A stretch of 64,000 nt of DNA from Chlorops oryzae. Taxonomy: Eukaryota > Arthropoda > Insecta > Diptera > Chloropidae. Of this stretch, positions 1 through 11,410 are shown piece by piece. Under the pieces are notes generated by a model that was given only the letters and a program-made list of their open reading frames with translations, had not been told where the DNA came from and ran no database searches. Numbering within the stretch: the first letter of the stretch is position 1; every line of letters starts with the position of its first letter. Location of the stretch: positions 136,474,180 to 136,538,179 of the forward strand of contig CM035806.1 in assembly GCA_020466095.1 (NCBI GenBank), in the 5' to 3' direction. The translations under genes and the position numbers were made by a program.

Positions 1-1010
1 CCATACTCACTGATGAGGCAAGATGGGTACCTGGGGGAAGAATGCACACTTCCCCTGGGGCAAAAACCAAAAACGTCTGGTGAAGCACCACGTGTATATA
101 CCGGACGCTAAACTTCAATATCATATATACCGATAAAATTCATAGATTTTATCATCTAACCTTAATAGAATTTTATTCAAAATATGGGCATTTCTACAGA
201 TAGGTCTACCGGAAACGAAAGTACAAAAGTTGTTAAAAACTATTTTTGCGTTTGGATTTTCATAGTAAAATATCTGAATTCTACTATTGTAGAAGATTGG
301 TGGTGGAAAGTTGGCTCGCATTTCTGGAAAACTGAGAGCATAGTTGATATTGTTGTTTTTTAAATTTTTTAAAATACTCTCAACAGTGTTTTCCCTAAAA
401 CATTTGAGCCATTTAAATATCTCTAACTATTGCCCTTATCGTAATTTATAATTCCACTACAAAAAAAACTGTTCAAGTTTTTAACACGAAATTTTTGTTA
501 CGAACTTAAAAACCATATGGTTGTGTTTGGGTGAGCCCCCTGACTCCTACTGCATCGATTAAAGTGCAAATTGGCTCATTGGGAAAAATGTATGGCGTTT
601 TGTTTGAATCGGTCAATTTGTCAATTTTTGACAATTTTCAGCCCATTTAAGTCGCTTTTTCTGTATTCAAAATTTCTTGTGTTATCTTTAAACGGATCGC
701 AATTACTATTGCCACAGTTACAACACACACTTCAACTGAGAAAATCAACATTTTTAGCTTATTTTCATGATTTTTTGCCCACTTTTCATAGATTTTCCCC
801 ATTTTTTGCTGTTTTATGCGACTTTTTCTAGTTCTTGCTCAAATTTATCGACATAATTCTTACCGTTCTTCCGTTTTTACAATATATTATGCAATATTAT
901 TGCCATTTCAAGCAACTCAACACACTTTTTATTTACAAAAACCTATAAAATACCTGACTCACCCGACGTATGAGCAATATTACAGGTATATCATGTATAC
1001 GCAATCAAAT
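1..1010. other. AT-rich non-coding sequence
   Basis: No convincing exon is seen on either strand, and the small open frames have no recognisable motifs. On the minus strand, 1-60 has an AG..GT pair enclosing about 20 bases, but it does not read as TM6 or TM7 of the receptor. The sequence lies 3' of receptor exon 5 and is probably intronic. Confidence 0.4.
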
Positions 1011-1436
1011 TGGAGGCTTGAATATACTCTCAATTTCTAAGTTTCATTGAAATATTTCGAAAAACTCCGATTTTGAGGCAGTTTTGAGATTTTTGTGACA
1101 GACCCTAGTACTGGAGGTACCCCTAAAAATGGTCCGATCGGGTCCATTCATAAACTTGTTCTTACTCATGTGCTTTTGAATACGCATATCAAATTTCATC
1201 AAGATAGCTCAACTCCTTCGATAAGAAAACTGTATACAAACAGACGCGACAGACAGACGGACAGACAGACGGACAGACAGACGGACAGACAGACAGACGG
1301 ACATGGCTAGATCGAATCTCCTGGTGACGCTGATCATTTCTATATATATTTTGTATAGTCTATCTCGACTGGTTCTGGGTGTTACACACAACCACACAAA
1401 CGCAATATACCCTCGACACAGAGTGTGTCGGGTATA
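1011..1436 (-). mobile_element. Helentron/DINE-like family A, truncated copy
   Basis: The copy ends with the family A hairpin (GACACAGAGTGTGTC before GGGTATA). It contains the GACAGACGGACAGA microsatellite (about 1244-1304) and the CCTAGTACTGGAGGTACC block seen in other copies. It lacks the CTTACTTG end. The terminal TATACCC hairpin and GTCY microsatellite match the known layout of DINE-1/INE-1 (mini-me) elements. Confidence 0.7.
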
Positions 1437-2259
1437 ATATCGTGAAATAATTACGTTTTTAAGTCAAAATTTCAATTTCAAAAAATTAAAAAAATAAAAA
1501 AGAAAATCAACTAACCTCCTTTGAGGTACAGAACACACTCCCAGGAGTACTCCCTATTGTACTTAAATAGTGAATAATGGATTTCCAATGCCAGCGTAAT
1601 CTTAAAATATACAGTTCATCCCATGCAAAAGCAAATAAGAAGGGAATAATTGTGCTCCTTTTGTCAGTACTCGAAGTTTCCTTTTGAAGTAATCGCTTTC
1701 GCTGCTGGGTGCGAATAATTATGCTTGTATGTGTGAGTCTATGGGATAATTATTTTTGTTTTTTCGTTTAATTGAAACAGCAGTTTATCATGATCACGAA
1801 GCACGCATTAAAATTGACAAAAAAAAAAAAACAATTCAATTACTGAAAGAAAGCAAACGCTATAAAAAGCGGAAGCTAATCCATTTTCATTTTTCCTTTT
1901 TATTATGAACATTGTTAAACAAATGCAAAAAAAAAATAATTCAATGAATTCTATTTTTATATCTTGACGTTGAGTCAATCGAATTTACTTGTAAACCAGA
2001 CAGAATCTACATGAAAGAAATCGTTAACAAGATTATATGACTTTATGTATGCAACAGTAAATTGGCATCTGCTTTATATCCCCTCAACCAGAACTTTGTG
2101 AAGCACGAATTTGATCGCTTATATCGCTTCTCATTTTGAAAAAACCAAAATGAAAAAAAAAGAAAAATCCGCCCTCCTTTTTTCGATGAAAAGAAATTTT
2201 GACTTTTTTTTTTCTTTTTTTTTTTGCATACTCATTAATCTTTTTTTGGAAATTCTCAC
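1437..2259. other. AT-rich intronic sequence
   Basis: It contains homopolymer runs and no recognised element. It follows receptor exon 5 in the direction of transcription and should be the start of the next intron. A plus-strand poly-T run near 2203-2224 lies about 35 bp inside the donor. Confidence 0.4.
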
Positions 2260-2499
2260 CCAACATGCGTATAACGGCCCGTCTAGACTGCTGGTGTCGT
2301 GACTCCTTATGCATTGAGCCCTGTTGTACTCCCAATTGTTGCATAGCGCGCGACCGTATCTGAATGCCCATGCGTCCGTAGAGTATAATGATCAGAAGCA
2401 TCGGAATGATAAAGAAAATGCAAAAGGAAAGTTCAAAAAGAGGAAAGTCCTTTGGAGTGGGCATGGAACAGAATGCCGATTCCCAAATAATTGTATTAT
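2260..2499 (-). CDS. CapaR: CAPA receptor, coding exon 5 (ECL2, TM5, ICL3 start)
   Basis: This 240-nt exon encodes ECL2 with the conserved disulfide Cys (ESAFCSM), TM5 ([20 protein letters not shown]) with its proline, [17 protein letters not shown], and a basic third intracellular loop ending in RRAVIRML. The donor GTGAGA follows one base of the next codon, as expected for the RMLA boundary at the foot of TM6. The acceptor is TTCAG at 2501-2500. The exons for TM6, TM7 and the C-tail are not found between 1 and 2259, so they must lie off the left edge; the gene is partial here. Confidence 0.92.
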
Positions 2500-2607
2500 C
2501 TGAATGCGATGAATTCCGAAGGCGATAGAAGAAAAGAAAACGTTAAAGAAAAAACAATTAGAAATCATAACTCGATTTTACATCCCATTATCATTCGCGT
2601 TACTCAC

Positions 2608-2807
2608 CCAATGGATAATGCTCGTAATGTATGCCGGACAATAGACCAAACGGTATGGCGCTTATGAAGCTGACAATCCAAAGAATAGCGATTATGCGTA
2701 GGGCTCGCTTGAATCCGCTCATTGCATACAAATGCAACGGATGGCAGATGGCAAGAAAACGTTCCATTGAGAATGCGACAATTGTTAAAACGGAGACATA
2801 CGTCGAG
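2608..2807 (-). CDS. CapaR: CAPA receptor, coding exon 4 (TM3-TM4)
   Basis: This 200-nt exon encodes [20 protein letters not shown], then [17 protein letters not shown] and TM4 ([17 protein letters not shown]), ending in HYEHYPL. The TM3 end carries MERF in place of DRY, as in the PRXamide/CAPA receptor group. The acceptor CTAACAG at 2809-2808 has a rather weak pyrimidine tract. The donor is GTGAGT at 2607. Entry completes an Ala codon and exit leaves one base of an Asp codon that is completed across a 108-bp intron. The match to the expected CapaR sequence is strong from memory. Confidence 0.92.
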
Positions 2808-3383
2808 CTGTTAGCCGTGCGAAAATCAATGAAACAATATTTCAGATGTCAAACAATCAAGGGCGATAGGGTCATTCCATTTTCTTTCGAATTGTGAGCG
2901 AACAAGACGTTTTTCTCAAAATAATATTTTCCCATGCAAAATTTTCGATCGAATTTCGAAACTTAATTTAAGATCTTTAACCCCTTAAAGCATTAGCGAC
3001 AAAATTTGTCCCTACATTTGTTTAACGATTTATGGCAATGTTGTAGATTGTAAATTATGTAAGCCATTAAAAATATTTCCCTTGTGCTTTAAAGTGTTAA
3101 ATAAGCCTAAATTTCTGATATTTTTAAAGAAACAATATTTGAAAATGAAGCTTTTGCAAGCAGTCTTTGTTTATTTTTTGAGAGGCCCTAGTACTATTAA
3201 GGTACTGTTTTAATCCTTAAACGCAGACTTTCTCATGTGTCCCTGAATTTGAGCGTAAGATAGCTGCAATTCTTGAATTAACCAACAGACAGACATGACA
3301 AGATTGGATCTTAAAACATTGCCAAAGAAGTGGAAGTAGAAGTAGTGCTCAAAGGGTTGTTTGAAAAGGTTAAAGGAACTTAC

Positions 3384-3474
3384 GCTTCCGATATGAATGC
3401 ACGTATCTTGCAAAATGGCAATCCGAACAGATACGGATATTGATGCCAGAATATGACGATCTCCGAAGGAAGTC
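3384..3474 (-). CDS. CapaR: CAPA receptor, coding exon 3 (end TM2, ECL1, start TM3)
   Basis: This 91-nt exon reads [17 protein letters not shown] then [13 protein letters not shown]. The Cys in LPFCKI is the conserved TM3-top cysteine that pairs with an ECL2 cysteine in class A receptors. The acceptor is TTTTCTAG and the donor GTAAGT. It starts with two bases that complete a Gly codon from exon 2 and ends with two bases of an Ala codon completed by exon 4. It is too short to show as a long open frame on its own; the family pattern and the phase match support it. Confidence 0.88.
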
Positions 3475-4838
3475 CTAGAAAAGAGAAAGAGAGATAAGGT
3501 TGATTGAAATGTTAATTGAAGACAATAATCAAGAATTTCCAATCGAATTTTCCATTCGATAAGTCATTTTAATTAGGATTAACTTTCATTTTCACTGTGT
3601 CAAAGCTACTAAGACCACGAAATTTTTTTTTGTTGATTAATTCTCAAATCCTTTCTTTTTATGAGCGATTTTGATTTGGCAACAAAAAAAAAAAAAAGAA
3701 TTAATTTCCAAATAGAAGTTTTCATGCTGCTATGCTGCTATTCATAAAGGCCTTAATATTCCATGAAAAATGTTAAAAAAGATTATTGGGAAAATGGAAA
3801 TCATTAAATTTCTGCAGTAACAGTAGTATGTACCCATATATTGATTGACTCCATAACCACAGCAACTGCTTAGCATTGAGCCTTTCGGACAAAAGTAAAG
3901 CAACAAGAAGGTATAGAACGACACACGACCTAACATAAATTGTAAATTTAAAATACAAAGCTAAGACTATACAATAGGGTGGTCCGAAATTGTATGGGAA
4001 AATTATTTTGTGTCGGATTTTGCGAGTCACCCCCTCAAAATGTAGTAGAGGGCAACAGAAAAGGGAAATGAAAAGATTTAGATCGATCGGACATCATTTA
4101 GGGGGTGCTCAACGAAGGCAAACTTCACACACATGATTTTTTAAACTCATGCCGCTAGTACAAATAACAAAATTAGGCACTTACATTTTTCTAAATATCT
4201 CCAAAACTAATTCAGATAAGAAGATAAAACATGGCTTATTCCTTATACAACAGGAAATCCAAAAAAATTTTTTTTGAATTTTTACACTAAGAAAAATTTT
4301 TTCACAAAACTAACAAGAAAATTCTAAAAGTTTTTTTTTTTTTTTCAATTAAACAAATTTTGAAGTCCATAAGTGGATAACAGTGTTCTTTATTAATTAA
4401 AAATATAGCACTTCTTTTCGAAAAGCTATCGGTAAATTAAATCGTAAAAAAAGCATAAGTCAGAATAAGTAGCAGACCGGTAGATATCGTCAAAAAATTG
4501 GCAATTTTGGAATTTTCATGTACCCCAAAAACCGTTTCCCCAGAATTCATTTTTCCTCAATTTTTATATATCGCTTCTATACGTTGTATGTAAATTATTC
4601 TCATCTAGAAATGAGAAACGGAAAACGGGGCCAAAAGTAACTCGTCATGATCTTTGGACCAATTTAAATTTTAGATGACTTTGCAGTTGATTTCTATCAC
4701 ATCCCCGGTAATAAGATTTTAAATTTGTTCGTGAAAATAATTTCTTGGAATATAGTAGCAAGCATCCTTGAAAGTCTTCGGCTATTTGCGATGTAAAGTG
4801 TTCGTTTAATTATTTAATTACAATATATGTATACTCAC
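3475..4838. other. CapaR: Receptor intron 2 with repeat fragments
   Basis: This 1,364-bp intron holds AT-rich sequence. Near 3973 is an AGGGTGGTCCG motif that also appears near 7653, suggesting ends of a dispersed DNA element. Around 4170-4350 the text resembles the interior of the inverted-repeat element at 15976-16881. No coding potential is seen. Confidence 0.4.
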
Positions 4839-4989
4839 CAAATAACAAGTACAACAAATCGGATACTGCCAGGCTGAATAAATAGTAATTAGTTGCCGTG
4901 TGCAGCGTAGAATGCCTGATGATGACCACACAGACCAAAACGTTGCCCACAATACTTGTCAAAAATATCCCACCAAATATAATCGTTAC
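4839..4989 (-). CDS. CapaR: CAPA receptor, coding exon 2 (TM1-TM2)
   Basis: This 151-nt exon encodes TM1 (ending [20 protein letters not shown]) and TM2, including the class A LAxxD signature as LAVSD. The acceptor is CTGCAG just upstream of 4989 and the donor is GTGAGT at 4838. It starts in phase 0 and ends in phase 1, which fits the neighbouring exons exactly. The pyrimidine tract of its acceptor is a long CT microsatellite on the coding strand (GA on the plus strand). The preceding intron is about 25.2 kb and full of transposons. Confidence 0.9.
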
Positions 4990-4993
4990 CTGC

Positions 4994-4995
<2 letters not shown>

Positions 4996-5060
<65 letters not shown>

Positions 5061-5069
5061 GAGAGAGAG
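4996..5069. repeat. (GA)n microsatellite forming an acceptor pyrimidine tract
   Basis: A run of GA dinucleotides with a few A interruptions starts directly next to the CTGCAG acceptor of receptor exon 2. On the coding strand it is (CT)n, so it acts as the pyrimidine tract. Confidence 0.95.
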
Positions 5070-5348
5070 AAAATGGAGAGAGAAAATGGAGAGAGAAATC
5101 GATAGAATTTAAATTTCATATAGAATTTAATTTGATTCTTGTTTCACTGTTCCCAAAATAACTGACAGCAAAACAATCTTTCGAAGACTGTTGTCACTTT
5201 AGGAGAATCTCGGAAAATTATTTTTAGGGAACTAATTTTTTATTTTTTTGATGATTTCAAAATGAAATTTATGGGGACCCCGACCTAATTTTTAGACATT
5301 CAAGGGATATGTACATCTCCTACAAAACTGGCAACAGTGCTTTCGACG

Positions 5349-6213
5349 TAAGGGGATGGTATACTTTTAAAAAAAATTTGGGTCGATTTTTATTTTTTTT
5401 TCTGAATGTACAACATTTTAAGAGTATCGAGTAAAAAGTTCAAAGAAATCTAGCTAGGGGATACGAAGATACAGCGTTTTAAGTGAGCGTGCCTGGTGCT
5501 CGATTTTCAAACATACCTGCCTGACAATGTTGAAGGTGTGATAACTTTAAATCGATTTTGTGGAAAACGACTTTTTTGAAGTCGATGAACACGATGCTGC
5601 AAAATCTACTTGACCGATCGATTAAAATTTTTTTTAAAATTTTTCTACACATAAGTCTGCTGGTAACATAGTGGCCCTTTTTTGTTTTTCTTTGAAAAAA
5701 AAAATTTATTAAATACACCCCTGATAGAAAATCGAAAAATTTCTATCGTCGACTAAAAATTTTCAATTTCTAGTATGTGGAAAATTAAAAATTTTTGTCG
5801 AAGGTAGAACTTTTTCGATTCTCTATCAGTAGTCGACAATCATAATAGGGCTGATTGCCTCAAATTTTAAGTAAAACTCGCGTTTTCGACTTCAAAACAC
5901 TACCAACAAAAAAAAAAAAAAAAAAAAAGGGCCACTATGTGGACATCAATTTCCTTTTAACTTCAATTTCCTTTTCTCAGATGATCCAGTAACCTTAAAT
6001 CCTGTTCACCGCAAAACAACTTTTTTTCGAGGCGCCTCCGAAGAAGCGCTGCCACCAATATATTTGTCGATAGTTTCGATTTTTTTTCAAATATACTTTA
6101 GAATTTAGGCTTTAAAATGTTTATGAAAAAAAAAAAACACCAACATTATTCTTTTTTTAAAAATCATTAAAACATGCCCGTTTTTTCGGCTCTTAAACTA
6201 TACCATCCCCTTA
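5349..6213. mobile_element. TIR element, TAAGGGGATGGTATA ends
   Basis: Inverted ends TAAGGGGATGGTATA (5349-5363) and TATACCATCCCCTTA (6199-6213) bound 865 bp with no long open frame. If TAA/TTA is the target duplication, a Harbinger-like MITE is likely, but that is inference. A second inverted-repeat element sits inside it. Confidence 0.55.
5666..5940. mobile_element. Inner MITE, ACATAGTGGCCC ends
   Basis: Inverted ends ACATAGTGGCCC and GGGCCACTATGT bound 275 bp inside the outer element. Inner arms also contain inverted GTCGAC-bearing text. A related TAGTGGCCC word lies near 7238. No target duplication is clear. Confidence 0.5.
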
Positions 6214-8959
6214 AATTATAATTAATGTTCTCGTTGCTAATTAAAAGTATTTTATATCAGAAAATCAGTGTGACCGGTGATGGTGCTAATGAGAGAAATA
6301 ATTTGATGACAACTGATTTTAGAAAATCAATAATATACATTCAGGTATAGTTTCGATAAGACTTCAATGAGTATAAAATTAAATAAGTTCGCCCTGGAAC
6401 TATGATGACCAAAAGGGCTGAACGAAGAATAACCCAATAAGAAATAATATAAAAAATGAAAAAAAAACTAAAAATTACTCTTTAAAGTCCTTTATCAAAC
6501 CACACCTTAGTTAGCTCTTTCATAATTTTGAATGCTTGTGATACAACATATTTTTGACCTTTCCAACCATTTATACTTTGCTATTAATCGACATATTCTG
6601 TTGGTATCTGTGGTGTTGTCACCTCTATCTCTAGTAACTATATTATAATATGGCATGGAAGGGTTAAAGTCATGATGAAATGAGTTCAGAGTCGCATTCT
6701 TAAAATACAGTTAAGCTTCTAATCAAAGCCACATAACACATCACTTTCTGAGAAACTCTTCCGGCGCGTCGCGTCGCATAGTGTCATGTGAACGGCCAAA
6801 AATACCAAAAATCGATGTCTGAATTTATAAGAAATTTTGATGGGTTAATGTTGGGAATATGTTGAAACCCAGGAATTCAAATTTTTGTTAAAATATTTTT
6901 AGCGGTTTTGCCATAGCGGTCTGTCAAAGTTGAGCCTATTGTACTTCGACCTTTATGTTTTATACGTAAAATTATAAATACAGCTTTAAACTTTATAAAA
7001 ATATTATTGTTTTTGTTTTTGTTTACAACATATGATTAATATTGCTTCTGAATGATAAACAAAGTAAATTAAGCGCAAAAATAAAGACGAAAATTTTTTA
7101 AAAAGGTTTTAAAAAAATTTATAAAATAATTTATCTGTAATTTTTATATATTTTAATGCTAAAAATATGTTCATGATAATACAAAAAATTCAGCTGCTAG
7201 AGTCTGCTAGCGCCATAATAATTTGACTTTTTGCATAGTGGCCCCTGCCCAAAATACAGGCGAAAATGCACTTAAAGCACAAATCTGCGTATCAAATGAA
7301 TGAAAAATGTGCAATTTTATGCGATGAATTTGAGTTTTTTTGTGATCTCACATTTTTTTCTTCGGCAAGGCTGGGCCGGGTTTTTTGATTTTTTGTAGTA
7401 AAAACACATTTAAATTTTACAAATAAATAACATTCAAAAATATTTTTGAAATTTTCATACGATTTTCAGGGGGTTCAAAAGTGCTCTATTTACCAACTTT
7501 AAGTGGGCGCAGAAATAAGTAGGCGGGGCAGCATCATGAAATAAAAGTTTTCCAACTCAAGGGCACAATATTAATCTCTGTTCCGAATTTCAAGTCTCTA
7601 GGCCACAAACTGCGAAATTTGGGTCCCCCCTTTATATAAGGGGTGGGGCTTGGGGTGGTCCGATTTTCAAAATTTTTTCAAAATTTCTTAATTACATGAA
7701 AAGGAGTGTCCATGCCAAGTTTCATTTCTCTACAACAAATCCTTCTATTTTTTGGCCAAGAAATGTATGGGGACACGAGACTGTGCGTCGCGTCGGTCTC
7801 ATTGGAAGTCGAATAACATCAGGGCAGAAAAAAAGGAACGAGGTTTTCAAAAAAATTTCAAAAAAAGAACAATTTCCAAAAAAAAAAAAAAAATCTGGAA
7901 TCCTTCAGATTAGGTGAGTATTTGTTCGCTAGAAAATTATTGTCCGAAATATTTCAATTGGGGAGTTCGGCGTAATTATTCGGCCCATTCCACTTCGATT
8001 CGATTCGATTTGATTCGATTTGTTTCGGTCCATAGACCGTTTCGATGGCACGTATGCTTTCCAGCACATCCATTCTAACTCAATCGAAATTGTATAGCTG
8101 TAATGACTTTCAGCGTTCCTCGTCTAAGTACCTTCATCGTGCTTACCATAGGCACCATGACCGCAAATTGGTGAAACAATGGAGCACAGCGAGCAGACTG
8201 GCATAATAACATATAAAATGTATTTTTTCAAATATCTGTGCGGCATTGTTTACCCCTGTCAGTGGAGCCTCTCATTGTCGCTCGTCAGTGGAGAATAAAT
8301 TTTCAACAGAATGTGTTGACTCGAGTATGTGTATGGATTTTATTGCTTTTAAAAGGGTATTTGTGGCATATAAATTGTGTGGCTGTGTATGTGTGCATGT
8401 GTTGAATAAAATGCTCCTGGGGTTATTTGCTGAGGTTACTCTAATTAAACAATAGGTATATATATTAATTAGAGCAACCAGAAATATGCTTTCAAATATG
8501 ATTTTTTCGTCTTGAGGGGGTTGTCTCATTGGGTAAAAATTTTTTTGCCATTTTGTTTTGCAATTTTTTATAGCTCGGATATTTGAAAATATCGTGCTAA
8601 AAGAATATTTGGAATTTCGAAGTAAATAGTTTAGAAGAAATAGCCTTCTTTGTCGAGCAAAGTCTGCGCTAAAACGTGCAATTTTTTTGTTGCTTCAAAC
8701 TTTAAACACATTTATCTCGAAAGCACTTCTTTGAACTGGCTGCCACGATTTCTGAAGTTGAACTGGACGGATTTTAATGAACCAAAAAACTTTTTTACAC
8801 TGAACTACAAAAAATTATACCCGAAATCGATGGAATATTTTTCAATAGCCGCCATTTTGTAAAAAAAAAAACCCCAAATTTATTTTGGAGGTTCACGCCA
8901 TAATGACATCTATACTGATTATAACCCCGTTTTTCTTTTTCATTTCAGACAACTTAGAG
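6214..8959. other. AT-rich intronic sequence with weak repeat traces
   Basis: No gene is seen. It holds a GATTC-like short tandem repeat near 7993-8022, a GGGGTGGTCCG motif near 7651 that resembles the one near 3973, and poly-A runs. The open frames are short and without motifs. Confidence 0.4.
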
Positions 8960-9180
8960 ACCTGGAATCGTGCCAGCCAGCACTACACCTTTTTTTGAGC
9001 ACCCACTTTGACGGCCGAGAACTTTTTGAGCCACCCTCACATAAAAAAACGAAGTGCTTATTTATTAACTTTCCTTCATTCCTAAATGGCTCTCTCCAGT
9101 TCTGTTAGAAATGAAACAGAAATGAAAAACTTCATATGAAAAACACTTCCGAAAATTTCCGATTCATTTTGAAGGGTTTT

Positions 9181-9851
9181 TATACCCGACACACTCTGTG
9201 TCGAGGGTATATTGCGTTTGTGTGGTTGTGTGTAACACCCAGAACCAGTTGAGATAGACTATACAAAATATATATGGAAATGGGAGATTTTATAGTCAGG
9301 CGAGCCTGACAATAGAACACCCGACACAGACACACATTTTCAAATAATTTTTAATATCAAAAGGTGTTTAAGGCCATTAGGGGCCCCATATACCGACTTT
9401 TGTTAAATTTCTTTATGAAAACCGCCCCTTTACCACGCCCACTTTTCCATTTTTTTGAATTATAATCAGAGGCTAATATATGTATACGCTCAAATTCGAT
9501 GTTTCATGGAAATATTTCGAAAAAGTTCGATTTTGAAGAAGTTTTGAGATTTTGATGACAGACCCTAGTACTGGAGGTACCCCTAAAGAGCGTCCGATCA
9601 TGTCCATTCTCGAACTTGTTCTTACTCATGTCCCCGTGAGCACGCATACCAAATTTCGTCAAGATAGCTCAACTCCTTTGATAAGAAAACTGTACACAGG
9701 CAGACAGACGGACGGACATGTCTAAATCGAATCTCCTGGTGACGCTGATCATTTCTATATATATTTTGTATGGTCTAGCTCGACTGGTTATGGGTGTTAC
9801 ACACAACCACACAAAAGCAATATACCCTCGACACAGAGTGTGTCGGGTATA
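9181..9851. mobile_element. Helentron/DINE-like family A, rearranged copy with two hairpin ends
   Basis: A short piece beginning TATACCCGACACACTCTGTG runs forward to about 9283, then a piece starting at GTCAGGCGAGCCTGAC runs in the opposite orientation and ends with the same hairpin near 9851. So both outer ends are the TATACCC end, which is not the normal order. It abuts a family B element directly. Confidence 0.7.
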
Positions 9852-10478
9852 ACAAGTAAGAAAGCTTAAGTCGGTCAAGCCCGACTTTGAAATACCCAGC
9901 GTCCCGACATTATTGGCGCACTATATTTTGAAAAATCTCCATTTGTGGGCGTGGCAGTGGGCGGTCTACAAAAATTTTTTTCCTGCACCTCTCTTTCACC
10001 TTGGTCAACCTATGTTGCGAATTTGAAGCTTCTACGCCTTTTACTTCAAAAGTTACGATAAACCCCTATTTGATGTCGTGGCTCGAGGAGGACGGCGTCC
10101 ATTTTTTTTCCAGGATATGTCCCTTTTTGTAGTTTACCAGTACAGCAAATATCAATGGAATGTGTTGAGTGGTTCGCAAGTTACAAGCATTTTACTGAAA
10201 ACACAATAAATTCATTTGTGGGCGTGACAGTGGGCGGATGTCTCCCATTTTTACTTAGGATCATACTCTAACCCCGATATACCTGTGTGTCAAATTTCGA
10301 CTTGATTGGTCCAGCCGTTTCGGAGGAGATCCGAACACGAACGGACAGACATGTCCAAATCGATTCAGTTTTTGATCCTGATCAAGAATATATACATATA
10401 TGCCTATATCTACGGAGCTTCGTTCTTGCTGTTACGAGATTCGCACAAAACTAATATACCCTGCTTACGCTGGGTATA
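9851..10478 (-). mobile_element. Helentron/DINE-like family B, near complete
   Basis: It runs from ACAAGTAAGAAAGC with the hairpin GTCGGTCAAGCCCGAC to GCTTACGCTGGGTATA. The interior carries GTGGGCGTGGCAGTGGGCGG and a short GGACAGACATGTCC block. Non-autonomous; no protein. Confidence 0.75.
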
Positions 10479-10591
10479 AAAACTAAATTGAAGAAGCTTT
10501 TTTCGTTTTCTGTCAGGAATTTTTTTTAAATAGGTCCAAAAACAGCCTCGCCAATGAGACAACCCCCTTTAAATAAGACATAATATTAATA

Positions 10592-11410
10592 ACTTGTGAT
10601 GTTTCGTTGATTTCTCTAAGTTTGGATTGCTTAATGGTGAATAGGAAATTAATCCAATTGAAGAGCGTGAAAATCAATTCCTTTAAGAAAATTCGCTTGC
10701 ATAGTTTCCTGTAGAATCATGAAGCCAAAAATCCGATATTTGGGTTAAGGGGTTATTCTTATGTAACCACTTTTAAATATGGTTTTTATAATTTTCCATA
10801 TTTCTATATATAACCTATTGAATGAAAATATGCTGTAAAACAATCAGACGGATATTCCAAGTATTAAAAAAGTTTCAACCCGTAACCGCCGACGCGCCCT
10901 AAGCAACTTGTACTAGCTCTTGAAACTTCATTGTTTAAGCTTCCGAATAGAATTCAAAAAATGTGAAGTGGGCGTGGCAAACGGCTAGTTTTCATAAAAA
11001 TCAGAGCTTTCACAGCATGTTGAATGCGTGGACTACATTTTATTTAAATAGAGCCCTCAGAGCGCTCAGCCAACTAGTTGGTAGCGCGCCTTTAAGCCGA
11101 ATTTTACTCAACATTTGCACAACAGTTGAGTCGGCTGAATGCGCCCATTGCCAGGCTCGCCTGACTATAACACCCTTGCTTGTGTTTGTTTCTGTCTTTA
11201 TCGTTAAATGTCTTATGATTCCTTTGTTTTCTGCTTTGCTTTGAAGATTTCTAAGATTAAAAAAAATATATATATATTTATATATATATATATACATATA
11301 TATATATAATAATAATAATAATCTCATGCGTTGCATGAAATCATTTTTTCTGGTAAGTACAACGAAACAAAGCCTGTCCAACATAACTACATTGTTATTT
11401 GATGAGAACA
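10592..11410. repeat. Direct duplication, copy 1 (with partner near 17.0-17.8 kb)
   Basis: This stretch is almost identical to 16981-17788, including a 93-codon open frame (no known motif), a family A end (GCTCGCCTGACTATAACACCC), and (TA)n/(AAT)n microsatellites. The flanks differ on both sides. Confidence 0.85.

Larger units (their letters stand above)
8960..10596. repeat. Clean partner of a 1.6-kb duplicated segment
   Basis: This segment, holding family A and family B elements, reappears at 11411-12706 in a heavily degraded form. The order of landmarks is the same: AGCC-rich start, family A hairpin, family B body, and AATAAGACATAATATTAATAA at the end. Confidence 0.75.

Noticed and set aside
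1..60. Tiny minus-strand exon between CCCCCAG and GTGAGT
   Set aside because: The enclosed 20 bases do not continue the receptor at TM6 in the required phase.
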